64,000 nt of DNA from Geodermatophilus ruber. Lineage in GTDB: Bacteria > Actinomycetota > Actinomycetes > Mycobacteriales > Geodermatophilaceae. Position numbers and translations under genes: made by a program. The notes beneath the pieces are model-generated. The model was not told where the DNA came from. It worked only from the letters and a program-made list of their open reading frames with translations, and made no database searches. The DNA is taken from the NCBI RefSeq assembly GCF_900114385.1, contig NZ_FOSW01000003.1:1-64000 (forward strand), read 5' to 3'. This document shows positions 48,929 to 57,860 of the stretch, piece by piece (position 1 is the first letter of the stretch; each line of letters begins with the position of its first letter).

Positions 48929-50512
48929 ATGGGGAACTACCTGTCACCGGGGGTGTTCGTCGAGGAGGTCCCGGCGGGCTCCCGGCCGATCGAAGGCGTC
49001 GGCACCGCCGTGGCGAGCTTCGTGGGGTTCGCGCAGTCCGGCCCGTTCAACGAGCCCAGCCTCGTGACCAACTGGAGCCAGTTCACCGATCGGTTCGGCG
49101 GCTTCCTGGACGGTGGGTATCTCGCCCACGCCGTGTACGGCTTCTTCGCCAACGGCGGCGGCTCGGCCTACGTCGTCCGCGTGGGTCAGGACGGCGCCGG
49201 GGACGGCCAGGGCAACGGCGCCCGGGGCAACGACAACCCCGCGGCGATCAGCCCACCGCGCGAGGGCGTGATCGGCCCCTACCGGGTCGTCGAGCTGTCG
49301 AGCGGCGGGAGCACCCCCCGGGGCGACATCACCGTGGAGGTCCAACCGGCGTCGCCGGCCGAGGGCGAGGAACAACCGCCCGAGGACCTGTTCAAGCTCG
49401 TCGTGCGGCGCGGCCCGAAGGTGGAGGAGACGTTCGACCGGGTCAGCACCAAGCGCGGCAAGGACAGCGTGCTGACCCGGGTGTCCCAGGAGTCCAAGCT
49501 GATCACCATCGAGGAGGTCCCGAGCCCGGGCACGGTCGCCCGGCCGGAACCGGCCAGCGTCACGCTCAGCGCCCCGCCGGCCGTGCTCCCGCCCCCACAC
49601 CGCATCACCACCGACGACTACGTGGGCGACGTCGCCGACCGGACCGGCTTCTCCGGCCTGGAGGCGGTCGACCAGGTCACCATGATCGCGGTCCCGGATC
49701 TGATGAGCGCCTACCAGAGCGGCGCGGTGGACCTCGACGCGGTGCAGGCGGTGCAGATCAAGATGATCGAGCACTGCGAGCTCATGGGCGACCGGGTGGC
49801 CATCCTCGACCCGCCGCCGGGCCTGAGCCCCCAACAGGTGGGGGAGTGGCGCATGCAGAAGGCCGGCTACGACTCCAAGTTCGCCGCGATGTACTACCCC
49901 TGGTTCACCGTGCTCGACCCGATCAGCGGCAAGAACCGGGCCGTGCCGCCGAGCGGGCACGTCGCGGGGGTCTGGGCGCGCAACGACGACACCCGCGGGG
50001 TGCACAAGGCGCCCGCCAACGAGGTCATCCGCGGGGCGATCGCCCCCGAGATCCAGCTGACCAAGGGGGAGAACGACCTGCTCAACCCCATGGGGGTCAA
50101 CTGCATCCGGGCGTTCCCCGGCCGGGGCATCCGCATCTGGGGCGCGCGCACCCTGTCCTCCGAGGCGGAGTGGCGCTACCTCAACGTCCGGCGGCTGTTC
50201 AACTACCTCGAGGAGTCGATCCTCAACGGGACCCAGTGGGTCGTCTTCGAACCGAACGACGACGCCCTGTGGGCGCGCATCCGCCGCACGATCAGCGCGT
50301 TCCTGGTCAACGAGTGGCGCAAGGGCGCGCTGTTCGGGCTCACGCCCGACGAGGCGTTCTACGTCAAGTGCGACCGGGAGACCAACCCGGCGGAGGGCAT
50401 CGACGCCGGCCAGGTCGTGTGCGAGGTCGGGGTGGCCCCCGTCAAGCCGGCCGAGTTCGTCATCTTCAGGCTCGCCCAGTTCTCCGGCGGCACGAGCCTC
50501 GTCGCGGAATGA
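48929..50512 (+). CDS. contractile tail sheath protein
   Basis: This 527-residue sheath protein has the canonical start MGNYLSPGVFVEEVPAGSRP with VASFVGFAQSGPFNEPSLVT. Its C-terminal sheath core contains KAPANEVIRGAIAPEIQLTK, PMGVNCIRAFPGRGIRIWGA, RTLSSEAEWRYLNVRRLFNY and LEESILNGTQWVVFEPNDDA. The ATG is preceded by GAGGAGG at 48918-48924. A single sheath gene is present, as in actinobacterial eCIS, versus three in Afp. An insertion-like variable region spans ~90-200. Confidence 0.95.
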   Translation: MGNYLSPGVFVEEVPAGSRPIEGVGTAVASFVGFAQSGPFNEPSLVTNWSQFTDRFGGFLDGGYLAHAVYGFFANGGGSAYVVRVGQDGAGDGQGNGARGNDNPAAISPPREGVIGPYRVVELSSGGSTPRGDITVEVQPASPAEGEEQPPEDLFKLVVRRGPKVEETFDRVSTKRGKDSVLTRVSQESKLITIEEVPSPGTVARPEPASVTLSAPPAVLPPPHRITTDDYVGDVADRTGFSGLEAVDQVTMIAVPDLMSAYQSGAVDLDAVQAVQIKMIEHCELMGDRVAILDPPPGLSPQQVGEWRMQKAGYDSKFAAMYYPWFTVLDPISGKNRAVPPSGHVAGVWARNDDTRGVHKAPANEVIRGAIAPEIQLTKGENDLLNPMGVNCIRAFPGRGIRIWGARTLSSEAEWRYLNVRRLFNYLEESILNGTQWVVFEPNDDALWARIRRTISAFLVNEWRKGALFGLTPDEAFYVKCDRETNPAEGIDAGQVVCEVGVAPVKPAEFVIFRLAQFSGGTSLVAE

Positions 50513-50550
50513 CAGACGCGGCCCGCGTCTGACCAAGGAGGGAAACCGGC

Positions 50551-50997
50551 ATGACACTTCCCGACCTCGACAGCTCGGTCGGCCACTCGTTCGGCATCGA
50601 GATCGACGGCGTCGTGATCAAGCAGATCCAGGAGGTCTCCGGCCTCAAGATCGAGCAGGACGTCATCGAGAGCAAGTCCAACATGGCCGCCGACGGCAAG
50701 TTCGTCATCAAGAAGCTGCCCGGCCGCTTCAAGGCCGGCGAGATCACGCTCACCCGCGGGCTGACCAAGGACAACAGCTTCGAGAAGTGGGTGCAGGACG
50801 CCCGGTTCGGCAAGATGGGCAGCGCGCGCAAGGGCGGCTCGGTCATCGTCTACGACTTCGAGGGCCAGCCGCTCAAGCGGTACAAGCTCACGAACTGCTG
50901 GCCCAAGTCGCTCGAGATCAACACGATGAAGGCCGGCGACACGAGCGTCCTCACCGAGAAGCTGGTCGTCACCTACGAGGCGCTGGACGTCGAGTGA
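50551..50997 (+). CDS. tail tube protein (Afp1-like)
   Basis: This 148-residue protein of the T4 gp19-like tube family contains SVGHSFGIEIDGVVIKQIQE, VSGLKIEQDVIESK and LTRGLTKDNSFEKWVQDARF. The fold stacks as hexamers to make the inner tube. AAGGAGGG lies just upstream of the ATG. The gene follows the sheath by 38 bp, the standard sheath-tube pair. Its stop shares the A of the next ATG. Confidence 0.93.
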   Translation: MTLPDLDSSVGHSFGIEIDGVVIKQIQEVSGLKIEQDVIESKSNMAADGKFVIKKLPGRFKAGEITLTRGLTKDNSFEKWVQDARFGKMGSARKGGSVIVYDFEGQPLKRYKLTNCWPKSLEINTMKAGDTSVLTEKLVVTYEALDVE

Positions 50998-51449
50998 TGA
51001 GGCGGGTCCTGAGCACGGCCGAGGGCCTCGGCCGTCCGGCGCCCGCGGCAGAGCCGGCGCCCATCGCCCCCGGGCCGGTGTTCCGCACGGAGTTCCCGTT
51101 CGTCCTGCCCCGGGGCTACGTCGACGACCGCGGGACGGTGCACCGCACCGGCTCCATGCGGCTGGCGACCGCGCGCGACGAGCTGGTACCCCTGCGGGAC
51201 GACCGGGTCCGGGAGAACCCCCCGTACCTCTCGGTGGTGCTGCTCGCGCGGGTGATCACCCGGCTCGGGACGATCACCGACATCCACGCCGGCCTGGTCG
51301 AGGACCTCTTCGCGTCCGACCTCGCGTTCCTGCAGGACCTCTACCGGCGCGTCAACGCGGAAGGCCACACGCGGGCCGAGGCGACCTGTCCCTCGTGCGG
51401 CCACGAGTTCGCCGTGGACCTCTCGGGTGGGCGCGTGGGGGAATCGTGA
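50997..51449 (+). CDS. eCIS-associated conserved protein with C-terminal CxxC
   Basis: This 150-residue protein lies directly after the tube gene (1-bp overlap). The central part, VFRTEFPFVLPRGYVDDRGT, VHRTGSMRLATARDELVPLR and YLSVVLLARVITRLGTITDI, resembles the small T4-like baseplate/tail-assembly proteins found at this position in phage-tail-like loci. The C-terminus has a CPSCGHEF half zinc-finger. It probably acts as an assembly chaperone or baseplate linker; function not proven. Confidence 0.75.
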   Translation: MRRVLSTAEGLGRPAPAAEPAPIAPGPVFRTEFPFVLPRGYVDDRGTVHRTGSMRLATARDELVPLRDDRVRENPPYLSVVLLARVITRLGTITDIHAGLVEDLFASDLAFLQDLYRRVNAEGHTRAEATCPSCGHEFAVDLSGGRVGES

Positions 51450-51604
51450 CGTACGGGGCGCAGCGCGTGCTCGAGGAGGTCTCGTACGTCGCCTACCACT
51501 TCCACTGGCCTCTCAGCGAGATCCTCGACCTCGAGCACCCGGACCGGCAGCGCTTCGTCGCCGAGATCGGGCGGATCAACGCCTCCTCGGCCGCCCGGCG
51601 GTGA
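51446..51604 (+). CDS. DUF6760-like small eCIS protein
   Basis: This is a 52-residue protein starting with GTG overlapping the previous stop. The sequence RVLEEVSYVAYHFHWPLSEI then LDLEHPDRQRFVAEIGRINA matches the small conserved helix-rich proteins (DUF6760) found after tube genes in eCIS and related tail loci. It ends 6 bp before the large disordered-protein gene. Role unknown, probably assembly. Confidence 0.75.
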   Translation: MTYGAQRVLEEVSYVAYHFHWPLSEILDLEHPDRQRFVAEIGRINASSAARR

Positions 51605-51610
51605 CCCGGC

Positions 51611-54406
51611 ATGCGCCTGCGCGACCTGTTCTCCCGTCGGCCGCCCGCTCCGGGGCCTCCCGACGCGGCGCCGCCCGTTCCAGCGCGGCACGAGTGGCAG
51701 CACCTGCCCCCGGTGCAGCGGGTGCTGACCGGTCCCTTCCTCATCACGGCCCCGGAGGAGTTCAGCCGGCACCTGGGCAGCTGGCGGAACCCTTCGTTCT
51801 TCCATCCGCCGGGTCACCTCCGGTCGCCGGACGCGCCGTCCGGTTCGGTCACCGCACTGTCCGTACCGGCCCGGCCGGCCCGGCAGTGGCCCGCCCTGCC
51901 CGCGGCGGTCCAGCGGGACGCCGGCCCTCTCGATCACCCGATCCCCCCGACGGCTCCTCGGTCGGAGCCCGCAGGCGGGCCCGCTCCGCTCGTCGCGAGC
52001 CCCCTGGTCAGCGCGGTCGGCACGGCGGCGGAGCCGCCCCCGTGCCCGGTTCCGGCCGTGCCGCTCGAACCCGACGCACCATCGGCGCCGGTACCGCACG
52101 ACGCCGCGCCGACGGCGGACGGCGCGGCGGGGGAACCGGTGCAGCGGCTGACCGAGCCGCCGTCGCCGGTGGCGCCGCCCGGGTCGCCGCCGGAGGAAGT
52201 GGCCCCGATCGCCGGCTCCGCCACTCCCGCGACCGCGCTCCTCGCGGAGCCGGCCGGACCTGCGGCTGAGCCCCCGGCGTTCGACCCGGGGACACCCGTG
52301 CCCCCGCCCCGCCGGCGCCTGGGCCTCGGTGCTCCGCTGCCCGCCGGGTACCGGGCGGCCGGCCCCACGGTGTCCCGGTCGACCGGTGCCCCGCCGTCCG
52401 CCGGCGCTCCCGTTCCCGTTCCCGAGCCCGCGCCCCGTGCGACCGTGGCGCCGGCGACCGCTGTTCAGCGGGTCGAGGGCGCGGACCCGGACGTCGGCCC
52501 GGCAGTGGCCACGCCCCCCGACGAGGTGCCCCTGGTCGGCGACGCATCCATGACGACGCCCGTGCCGGCGGAGGCCCCGGCCCCTACGCCCCTCACAGCA
52601 GGCTCGACGTCGGGGGCGCCGGAGGACTCCGGACCGGGGAGCGTGCCGTGGCCGTCTCCCTCCGTGCCGGCAGGCGTGCCGGAGGATCAGCCCCGCCCGG
52701 GGGAGCAACTCGGTGCCCCGGACCCCGCTGGCTCGGACCCCGCTGGCTCGGACCCCGCGCCCGCGCCTGGCCCCGCGCCGGCCGCGGTGCAGCGGGATCC
52801 CGGCGACACCCGCCACGACGAGGGCACCACCGGCCTGCCGGAGCCGGCGAGCCCAGCGGCACCGGCGGACGTGGCGGTGAACGGCGCCGGGGCCGACGAG
52901 GCCCCGCTGGTGGGCGGCGGGTCCCCGCTCGGCGGGCAGTTGCCCGAGCCGGGGGACCGGTCCGGGACGGCGGCTCCGGTGCCGCGGAGCGGACCGACGG
53001 CGCCGCCGCTGACGGTCTCCCGGCTGCCGGACCAGCCCCCGGGGGAGCCACGGCCGCAGCAGGCCGACACCAGGCCGGCCGCGGTGCAGCGGGCCGGCGG
53101 TGACCGCGACGCCAACGCCGGGTCGGCGGCCGAGGCCCCGATGACGGGGGTCGTCGGGGACGGGTCGACGGCCGCGCCCGCGCCGCTGCTCGGCGAGGCG
53201 GCACCGATGGCGTCGGTGGCGATGGAGCCTGCGCACGGCCCCGGCCCTGGGGCGGACGCCGCGCCGCCTCGCGGGGCCCCGCGGGGCACCGGCCTGCAGC
53301 GCGCCGTCGACGCCGCCGCTGCCGGTTCCGCCGGCCTCCCGACGGGCCTGCCGACGCCCGGGCCCGCCGCACTCCAGCGGGCGGCCGTTCTCCCGACCCC
53401 GGCCGGAGGAGGCACCGGTCCGTCCTGGCCCGTAGCTGCACCCGGCCGCGGCGCCGACCCCGTCGTCGGGACCGGCACCGCCGCCGTGGACGAGGCCGGT
53501 CCGATCGGCGACCGGCCGGTCATGCTCCGGAGCGCTTCGACGGAGCCCGGACCGACGGTCGGGCCGGAGGCGCCGACCGCGTCGGTGCCTGCCGTCGGCC
53601 CTGGCTGGTCGACCGACCTCCCCGGCGGGTCGCCCGGTGGAGGGACGGACGCCGGGCCCGCTGCGGCGTCGGCGCTTCCGCCCGGCGGCGGCCCGGGGCC
53701 GGCGGCCGAGGTGGGCCCGCTGGGCGCACGGCCGATCGTGCTCCGCCTGCTGGCCGCACCCGCCCCGGCGGCGCCGCCCGGGGAGGCACGTGTGCCGACG
53801 GCCGACCGTGCCCCCGACGGCGGGCGTCGAGTCTCGGTGCAGTGGGCGGCCCTGCCGCTCCCGGGGACCGCGGCGCCGGGCCCCGTCGAACGGTTTCCGC
53901 CGCACGCGGGCGCGACGGTGCCTGCGCCGGCACGTGGCGCGCCGAGCCCTCTCGTGCAGCGCCACCAGCGACCGCCGGACCAGCTGCTCGCCCCCGCGCT
54001 CCTGGGCGGTGCTTCCGGAGCGGAGCTGTCCGAGAGTCCCGTGGCCGGGGCCCCGCGCGTCTTCGCACCCGGTCCGGCCGTGCCGGACGCCGGCGGCCCC
54101 GCCGTCGCCGGGTCCGTGCCGCCCGGACCGGCGTCGGTCCAGCGGGCGGAGGAGGTCGCTCCCGGGACGGCCTCCGCTCCCGGGACGGCCTCCGCTCCCG
54201 GGACGGCCTCCGCACCCGAGACGGCCTCGGGGCCTGAGACGGCCTCGGGGCCGACGGGGGGTGCGGCCCCGGCCGCCGTGCCGTCGGCCCCGGCCGAACT
54301 CGACGCGCTCGTCCGCCGGCTGCACGACCCCCTCGTCCGACAGCTCAAGGCCGAGCTCCTGCTCGACCGTGAGCGGATCGGCCACGCCCTCGATCTCCGC
54401 TACTGA
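51611..54406 (+). CDS. very long disordered Pro/Ala-rich protein with recurring VQR motifs
   Basis: This is a 931-residue protein. An ordered N-terminal segment (HEWQHLPPVQRVLTGPFLIT, EEFSRHLGSWRNPSFFHP) and an ordered C-terminal helix (LDALVRRLHDPLVRQLKAEL then LLDRERIGHALD) bracket ~850 residues of Pro, Ala, Gly, Ser and Glu. Along this stretch xVQR/xLQR tripeptides recur about ten times (e.g. AAVQRDAG, EPVQRLTE, AVQRVEGA, SVQRAEEV). It sits between tube-associated genes and the second tube gene. It may be a tape-measure-like spacer, a scaffold or a processed cargo carrier; all are inference. The single frame stays open with consistent codon bias. Confidence 0.8.
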   Translation: MRLRDLFSRRPPAPGPPDAAPPVPARHEWQHLPPVQRVLTGPFLITAPEEFSRHLGSWRNPSFFHPPGHLRSPDAPSGSVTALSVPARPARQWPALPAAVQRDAGPLDHPIPPTAPRSEPAGGPAPLVASPLVSAVGTAAEPPPCPVPAVPLEPDAPSAPVPHDAAPTADGAAGEPVQRLTEPPSPVAPPGSPPEEVAPIAGSATPATALLAEPAGPAAEPPAFDPGTPVPPPRRRLGLGAPLPAGYRAAGPTVSRSTGAPPSAGAPVPVPEPAPRATVAPATAVQRVEGADPDVGPAVATPPDEVPLVGDASMTTPVPAEAPAPTPLTAGSTSGAPEDSGPGSVPWPSPSVPAGVPEDQPRPGEQLGAPDPAGSDPAGSDPAPAPGPAPAAVQRDPGDTRHDEGTTGLPEPASPAAPADVAVNGAGADEAPLVGGGSPLGGQLPEPGDRSGTAAPVPRSGPTAPPLTVSRLPDQPPGEPRPQQADTRPAAVQRAGGDRDANAGSAAEAPMTGVVGDGSTAAPAPLLGEAAPMASVAMEPAHGPGPGADAAPPRGAPRGTGLQRAVDAAAAGSAGLPTGLPTPGPAALQRAAVLPTPAGGGTGPSWPVAAPGRGADPVVGTGTAAVDEAGPIGDRPVMLRSASTEPGPTVGPEAPTASVPAVGPGWSTDLPGGSPGGGTDAGPAAASALPPGGGPGPAAEVGPLGARPIVLRLLAAPAPAAPPGEARVPTADRAPDGGRRVSVQWAALPLPGTAAPGPVERFPPHAGATVPAPARGAPSPLVQRHQRPPDQLLAPALLGGASGAELSESPVAGAPRVFAPGPAVPDAGGPAVAGSVPPGPASVQRAEEVAPGTASAPGTASAPGTASAPETASGPETASGPTGGAAPAAVPSAPAELDALVRRLHDPLVRQLKAELLLDRERIGHALDLRY
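54158..54247 (+). repeat. five 18-bp tandem repeats in the disordered-protein gene
   Basis: The unit GCTCCCGGGACGGCCTCC begins at 54158, 54176 and 54194 identically, then at 54212 and 54230 with substitutions. It encodes APGTAS/APETAS/GPETAS. The repeat lies just before the conserved C-terminal helix. Confidence 0.8.
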
Positions 54407-54420
54407 GCAAGGAGCACGCC

Positions 54421-54897
54421 ATGCCGCCCCAGGACCAGGACCCGGCCGTCTCCGTCTGCTTCGTCGTGACCCTCGACAACATGGACCTCGGGGCCTTCAA
54501 CAGCTGCGAGGGCCTCGGCGCCGAGGTCGTCATCGAGCAGCGCGAGGAGGGCGGGAACAACGGCTTCGTCTGGCAGCTGCCGTCCCGGATCAAGTACCCC
54601 AACATCAAGCTCAGCCGACCGCTCACCCGGTCGACCGAGCAGGTCGCGAAGTGGATCGCGCAGGTCACGGCCGGTGGGGCGAAGCGGGCCTCGCTCGACA
54701 AGGCCACGGGGCACATCACGGCGATGACCGGCGACGGGGTGCAGGTGGCGAGCTGGGGTCTCGCGGGCGTCGTCCCGGTCCGCTGGACCGGCCCCTCGCT
54801 GAACCTGGACTCGCCCAAGGTGGCGACGGAGACCCTCGAGATCGCCCATCACGGCTTCCTGCGCGACGACGCGCCCGCGGCCAAGGGCCAGAACTGA
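54421..54897 (+). CDS. second tail tube / tube-initiator protein (Afp5-like)
   Basis: This 158-residue protein of the gp19 tube superfamily contains VCFVVTLDNMDLGAFNSCEG then LGAEVVIEQREEGG, IKYPNIKLSRPLTRSTEQVA and VRWTGPSLNLDSPKVATETL. A second, divergent tube protein that starts the tube on the baseplate is a normal eCIS component. AAGGAG lies upstream of the ATG. It is 14 bp after the disordered-protein gene. Confidence 0.9.
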   Translation: MPPQDQDPAVSVCFVVTLDNMDLGAFNSCEGLGAEVVIEQREEGGNNGFVWQLPSRIKYPNIKLSRPLTRSTEQVAKWIAQVTAGGAKRASLDKATGHITAMTGDGVQVASWGLAGVVPVRWTGPSLNLDSPKVATETLEIAHHGFLRDDAPAAKGQN

Positions 54898-54906
54898 GGA
54901 ACGCCG

Positions 54907-55668
54907 ATGGCCGAGCAGATCGTCCTGTCCGCCACGGCGACCACCACGTCGACCGCGCAGCCGGGCGCCGGCGGGCGCCCGAAGCTGCAGCACGCCTGGC
55001 TCGACCTCCGGGACCCGCCGCCGGCCAAGGGCAGCCTGGACCCCGGCCCGTCGCGAGGCCGGATCGACTTCCAGTTCAACCCCCGCGAGCTGACGGTCAG
55101 CAAGTCGGCCAAGTGGGATCGCGGCTCACAGAAGAACAACGCGAAGAGCGACCCCCCGCAGTTCAAGGGGCCCGACCCCAGCAAGCTGTCCGTGGAGATG
55201 TTCCTCGACGCCAGCGACGTCCAGGACGCCAGCGTGGTGGAGAAGGTCGAGCAGCTGTTCGCATGCTGCGTGCCCACCAAGGAGAGCCTCCGCAAGAAGC
55301 CGGGCAGCCCACCGTGGGTGATCTTCAGCTGGGGCCAGATGAGCGGCTTCCCGTCCTACGTCAGCTCGGTCTCGGTGAAGTACACCCTCTTCACCCCCGA
55401 CGGCCTGCCGATCCGCGCCACGGCGACGGTGGGCATCGAGGAGATCTCCGGCGAGCACTCCGGGCAGAACCCCACCTCCGGTGCGCTGACCGCGCAGACC
55501 GTGCACACCGTCGTCGCCGGGGACTCGCTGCCGTCCATCGCCTGGCGTGAGTACGGCGACCCGACCGTGTGGCGGGTCATCGCCGAACGCAACGGCATCG
55601 ACGACCCGATGCGTCTTCCCGCCGGCACGGCGCTGTTCATCCCCGCCGCCGAGGACCTGGGTGGGTGA
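54907..55668 (+). CDS. LysM-containing baseplate adaptor (Afp7/gp53-like)
   Basis: This 253-residue protein has an N-terminal tail-tube-adaptor domain with IDFQFNPRELTVSKSAKWDR and SKLSVEMFLDASDVQDASVV. A C-terminal LysM domain follows at ~198-247 (VHTVVAGDSLPSIAWREYGD, RVIAERNGIDDP, LPAGTALFIP). In tail machines this LysM protein joins tube and spike hub; wall binding is not required. It lies between the second tube and the VgrG-like gene, the conserved order. Confidence 0.92.
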   Translation: MAEQIVLSATATTTSTAQPGAGGRPKLQHAWLDLRDPPPAKGSLDPGPSRGRIDFQFNPRELTVSKSAKWDRGSQKNNAKSDPPQFKGPDPSKLSVEMFLDASDVQDASVVEKVEQLFACCVPTKESLRKKPGSPPWVIFSWGQMSGFPSYVSSVSVKYTLFTPDGLPIRATATVGIEEISGEHSGQNPTSGALTAQTVHTVVAGDSLPSIAWREYGDPTVWRVIAERNGIDDPMRLPAGTALFIPAAEDLGG

Positions 55669-55674
55669 GCCGGC

Positions 55675-57402
55675 ATGCCCGCGCAGGACTTCACCAACGA
55701 ACTGCTCGTGACCGTCGACGACCGGCCGCTGGCCGACGACGTGCGCCCGCTGCTGGTCCGCAGCGTGGTGGACGACAGCCGGGCCATGCCGGACCTGTTC
55801 GTGCTGCGCTTCCGCGACGGCGAGAACGTGGTGCTGGAGAAGTCGGGCCTCCGGATCGGCAGCGCGGTGTCCCTGTCGGTCGCGTCCAACGAGGTCGTCC
55901 CGCGGGGGCCGCTGCTCGTCGGGGAGGTGACCGCGCTGGAGAAGGAGCACGACGGCACGGGAACCTTCACCGTGGTGCGGGGTCTCGACCGGGCGCACCG
56001 GCTGACCCGGGGGCGCCGCGTCGTCGGCTTCCGGGAGATGACCGTGTCCGACGTCGCGACGAAGATCGCACGCGGTGCGGGGCTGCAGGTGGGGCAGGTC
56101 GACGCGACGACGACGGTGCACCAGCAGCTGTCGCAGGGCAACGTCAGCGACTGGGACTTCCTGCACCGGCTGGCCGCCGAGGTCGGCGCGGAGGTCGCCG
56201 TCCGGGACGGCAAGCTCGAGTTCCGGCGGCCCACCCGGGCCAGCAGGGCACCGGCCGGGACGAAGGCCGTCGAGGACCCGCTCGTGCTCGAGCTCGGGCG
56301 CAACCTGCTGCAGCTCCGGGCGGTCGTCACCTCGGGGGAACAGGTGCCGGAGGTCGAGGTGCGCGGCTGGGACGCCGCTGCGAAGCGCGCGGTGGTCGGG
56401 ACGGCGAAGGCGGCCACCCAGTCGGCCCAGACCGGGGCGAGACCCGCCGACCTGGCCGGCGAGTTCGGGGCGCCGCTGCTCGTCGCCGGCACGTCCTGTG
56501 CCGCGCAGTCCGAGGTCGAGGAGGCGGCCGCGGCGCTGGCCGAGCAGGTCAGCGGGGGCTTCGCCGCGCTGGAGGGGGTCATCCGCGGCAACCCCGCGGT
56601 GCGGGCCGGCACCGCGATCACCCTGGCGGGCGCCGGCGCGCCCTTCGACGGCAAGTACGTGGTGACCGCCAGCCGGCACGTCTTCGAGCAGCAGACCGGC
56701 TACACGACCTGGGTCACCGTGACCGGGGCCCAGGACCGCAGCCTCTGGGGCGTGGTCGAGGGCGGCGGCTCGGGCGCGGCGGACGCCGGCGGCCACGGCG
56801 TGGTCATCGCCCAGGTCTCCGACAACCGCGATCCCGAGGAACGGGCCCGTGTCCGGCTGACCTTCCCCTGGCTGTCCGAGGACTTCGTCAGCGACTGGGC
56901 CCGCACCGTCCAGCCGGGCGCCGGGGCCGGCCGGGGTGCCGTCGTCGTGCCGGAGGTGGGTGACGAGGTCCTGGTCGCCTTCGAGCAGGGCAGCTTCGAC
57001 CGCCCCTACGTCCTCGGCGGGCTGTACAACGGGATCGACGAGCCCGACCCCGGCGACGTGACGCTCATCGACGGCAACTCCGGCGCGGTGAACCGGCGTG
57101 CGTTCGTCTCCCGCACCGGGCACCGGCTGGAGATGGTGGAGAGCGCCGCCGGCGCGCAGGGCATCGTGCTGCGCACCGGCGACGGCAAGCTGACGCTCGG
57201 CCTCGACCAGCAGAAGACGCAGGTCACCGTGCACAGCGACGGCACGGTCACCATCGAGTCCCGGGGCGACGTCAGCGTGAAGGCGACGACGGGCACGCTG
57301 ACGCTCGAGGGCCAGAACGTGCAGATCAAGGGCCGGACCGGGGTCACGGTCGACGGCGGCGCGAGCTGCAGCATCAGCGCACTGCAGGTCAAGATCAACT
57401 GA
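55675..57402 (+). CDS. VgrG-like baseplate spike protein (Afp8-like)
   Basis: This 575-residue spike/hub protein has a gp27-like hub N-terminus (LRFRDGENVVLEKSGLRIGS, VSDWDFLHRLAAEVGAEVAV). A gp5 OB-fold domain (VVIAQVSDNRDPEERARVRL, VPEVGDEVLVAFEQGSFDRP) and a C-terminal beta-helix-like stretch (VTIESRGDVSVKATTGTLTL) follow. It forms the central membrane-piercing trimer tipped by the PAAR protein. The start has an upstream GGTGGGTGAG. No extra effector domain is fused. Confidence 0.93.
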   Translation: MPAQDFTNELLVTVDDRPLADDVRPLLVRSVVDDSRAMPDLFVLRFRDGENVVLEKSGLRIGSAVSLSVASNEVVPRGPLLVGEVTALEKEHDGTGTFTVVRGLDRAHRLTRGRRVVGFREMTVSDVATKIARGAGLQVGQVDATTTVHQQLSQGNVSDWDFLHRLAAEVGAEVAVRDGKLEFRRPTRASRAPAGTKAVEDPLVLELGRNLLQLRAVVTSGEQVPEVEVRGWDAAAKRAVVGTAKAATQSAQTGARPADLAGEFGAPLLVAGTSCAAQSEVEEAAAALAEQVSGGFAALEGVIRGNPAVRAGTAITLAGAGAPFDGKYVVTASRHVFEQQTGYTTWVTVTGAQDRSLWGVVEGGGSGAADAGGHGVVIAQVSDNRDPEERARVRLTFPWLSEDFVSDWARTVQPGAGAGRGAVVVPEVGDEVLVAFEQGSFDRPYVLGGLYNGIDEPDPGDVTLIDGNSGAVNRRAFVSRTGHRLEMVESAAGAQGIVLRTGDGKLTLGLDQQKTQVTVHSDGTVTIESRGDVSVKATTGTLTLEGQNVQIKGRTGVTVDGGASCSISALQVKIN

Positions 57403-57416
57403 TCCGGGGGTGGGCC

Positions 57417-57860
57417 ATGGCGGCGGACTTCGTCGGCGCCGGGTGGGGGTTCTTCCCCCTGCGCACCGACGTGACCGGGCGGATCGTGCTGGTCACCGAC
57501 GAGCAGGAGGTCGAGGAGAGCATCCGCCTCATCCTGGCCACGTCGCCGGGGGAGCGGCCGATGCGACCGGAGTTCGGCTGCGCCATCCACGACTTCGTCT
57601 TCGCACCCGCCGACGCCGCCACGGCCGGCCAGATCGCGTTCGAGGTCCGCGCGGCTCTCGGCCGCTGGGAGCCGCGGATCGACGTCCTGGACGTCCGGGC
57701 GGACTTCTCGATGGCCGACGAGGGGACGTTGCACATCGAGATCGGCTACCGCATCCGGGGGACGAACGACCCGCGCAACCTCGTCTTCCCGTTCTACGTG
57801 ATCCCCACCCACGAGGCGATCCCCGGGTACGAGACGACCGAGCCGGAAGGTGCGCTGTGA
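57417..57860 (+). CDS. gp25/GPW baseplate wedge protein (Afp9-like)
   Basis: This 147-residue gp25-like protein contains ESIRLILATSPGERPMRPEF then GCAIHDFVFAP, and EPRIDVLDVRADFSMADEGT. The EPR triad in WEPRIDVL is the conserved gp25 motif that seeds the sheath. It is coupled to the next gene by a GTGA overlap. Confidence 0.94.
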   Translation: MAADFVGAGWGFFPLRTDVTGRIVLVTDEQEVEESIRLILATSPGERPMRPEFGCAIHDFVFAPADAATAGQIAFEVRAALGRWEPRIDVLDVRADFSMADEGTLHIEIGYRIRGTNDPRNLVFPFYVIPTHEAIPGYETTEPEGAL

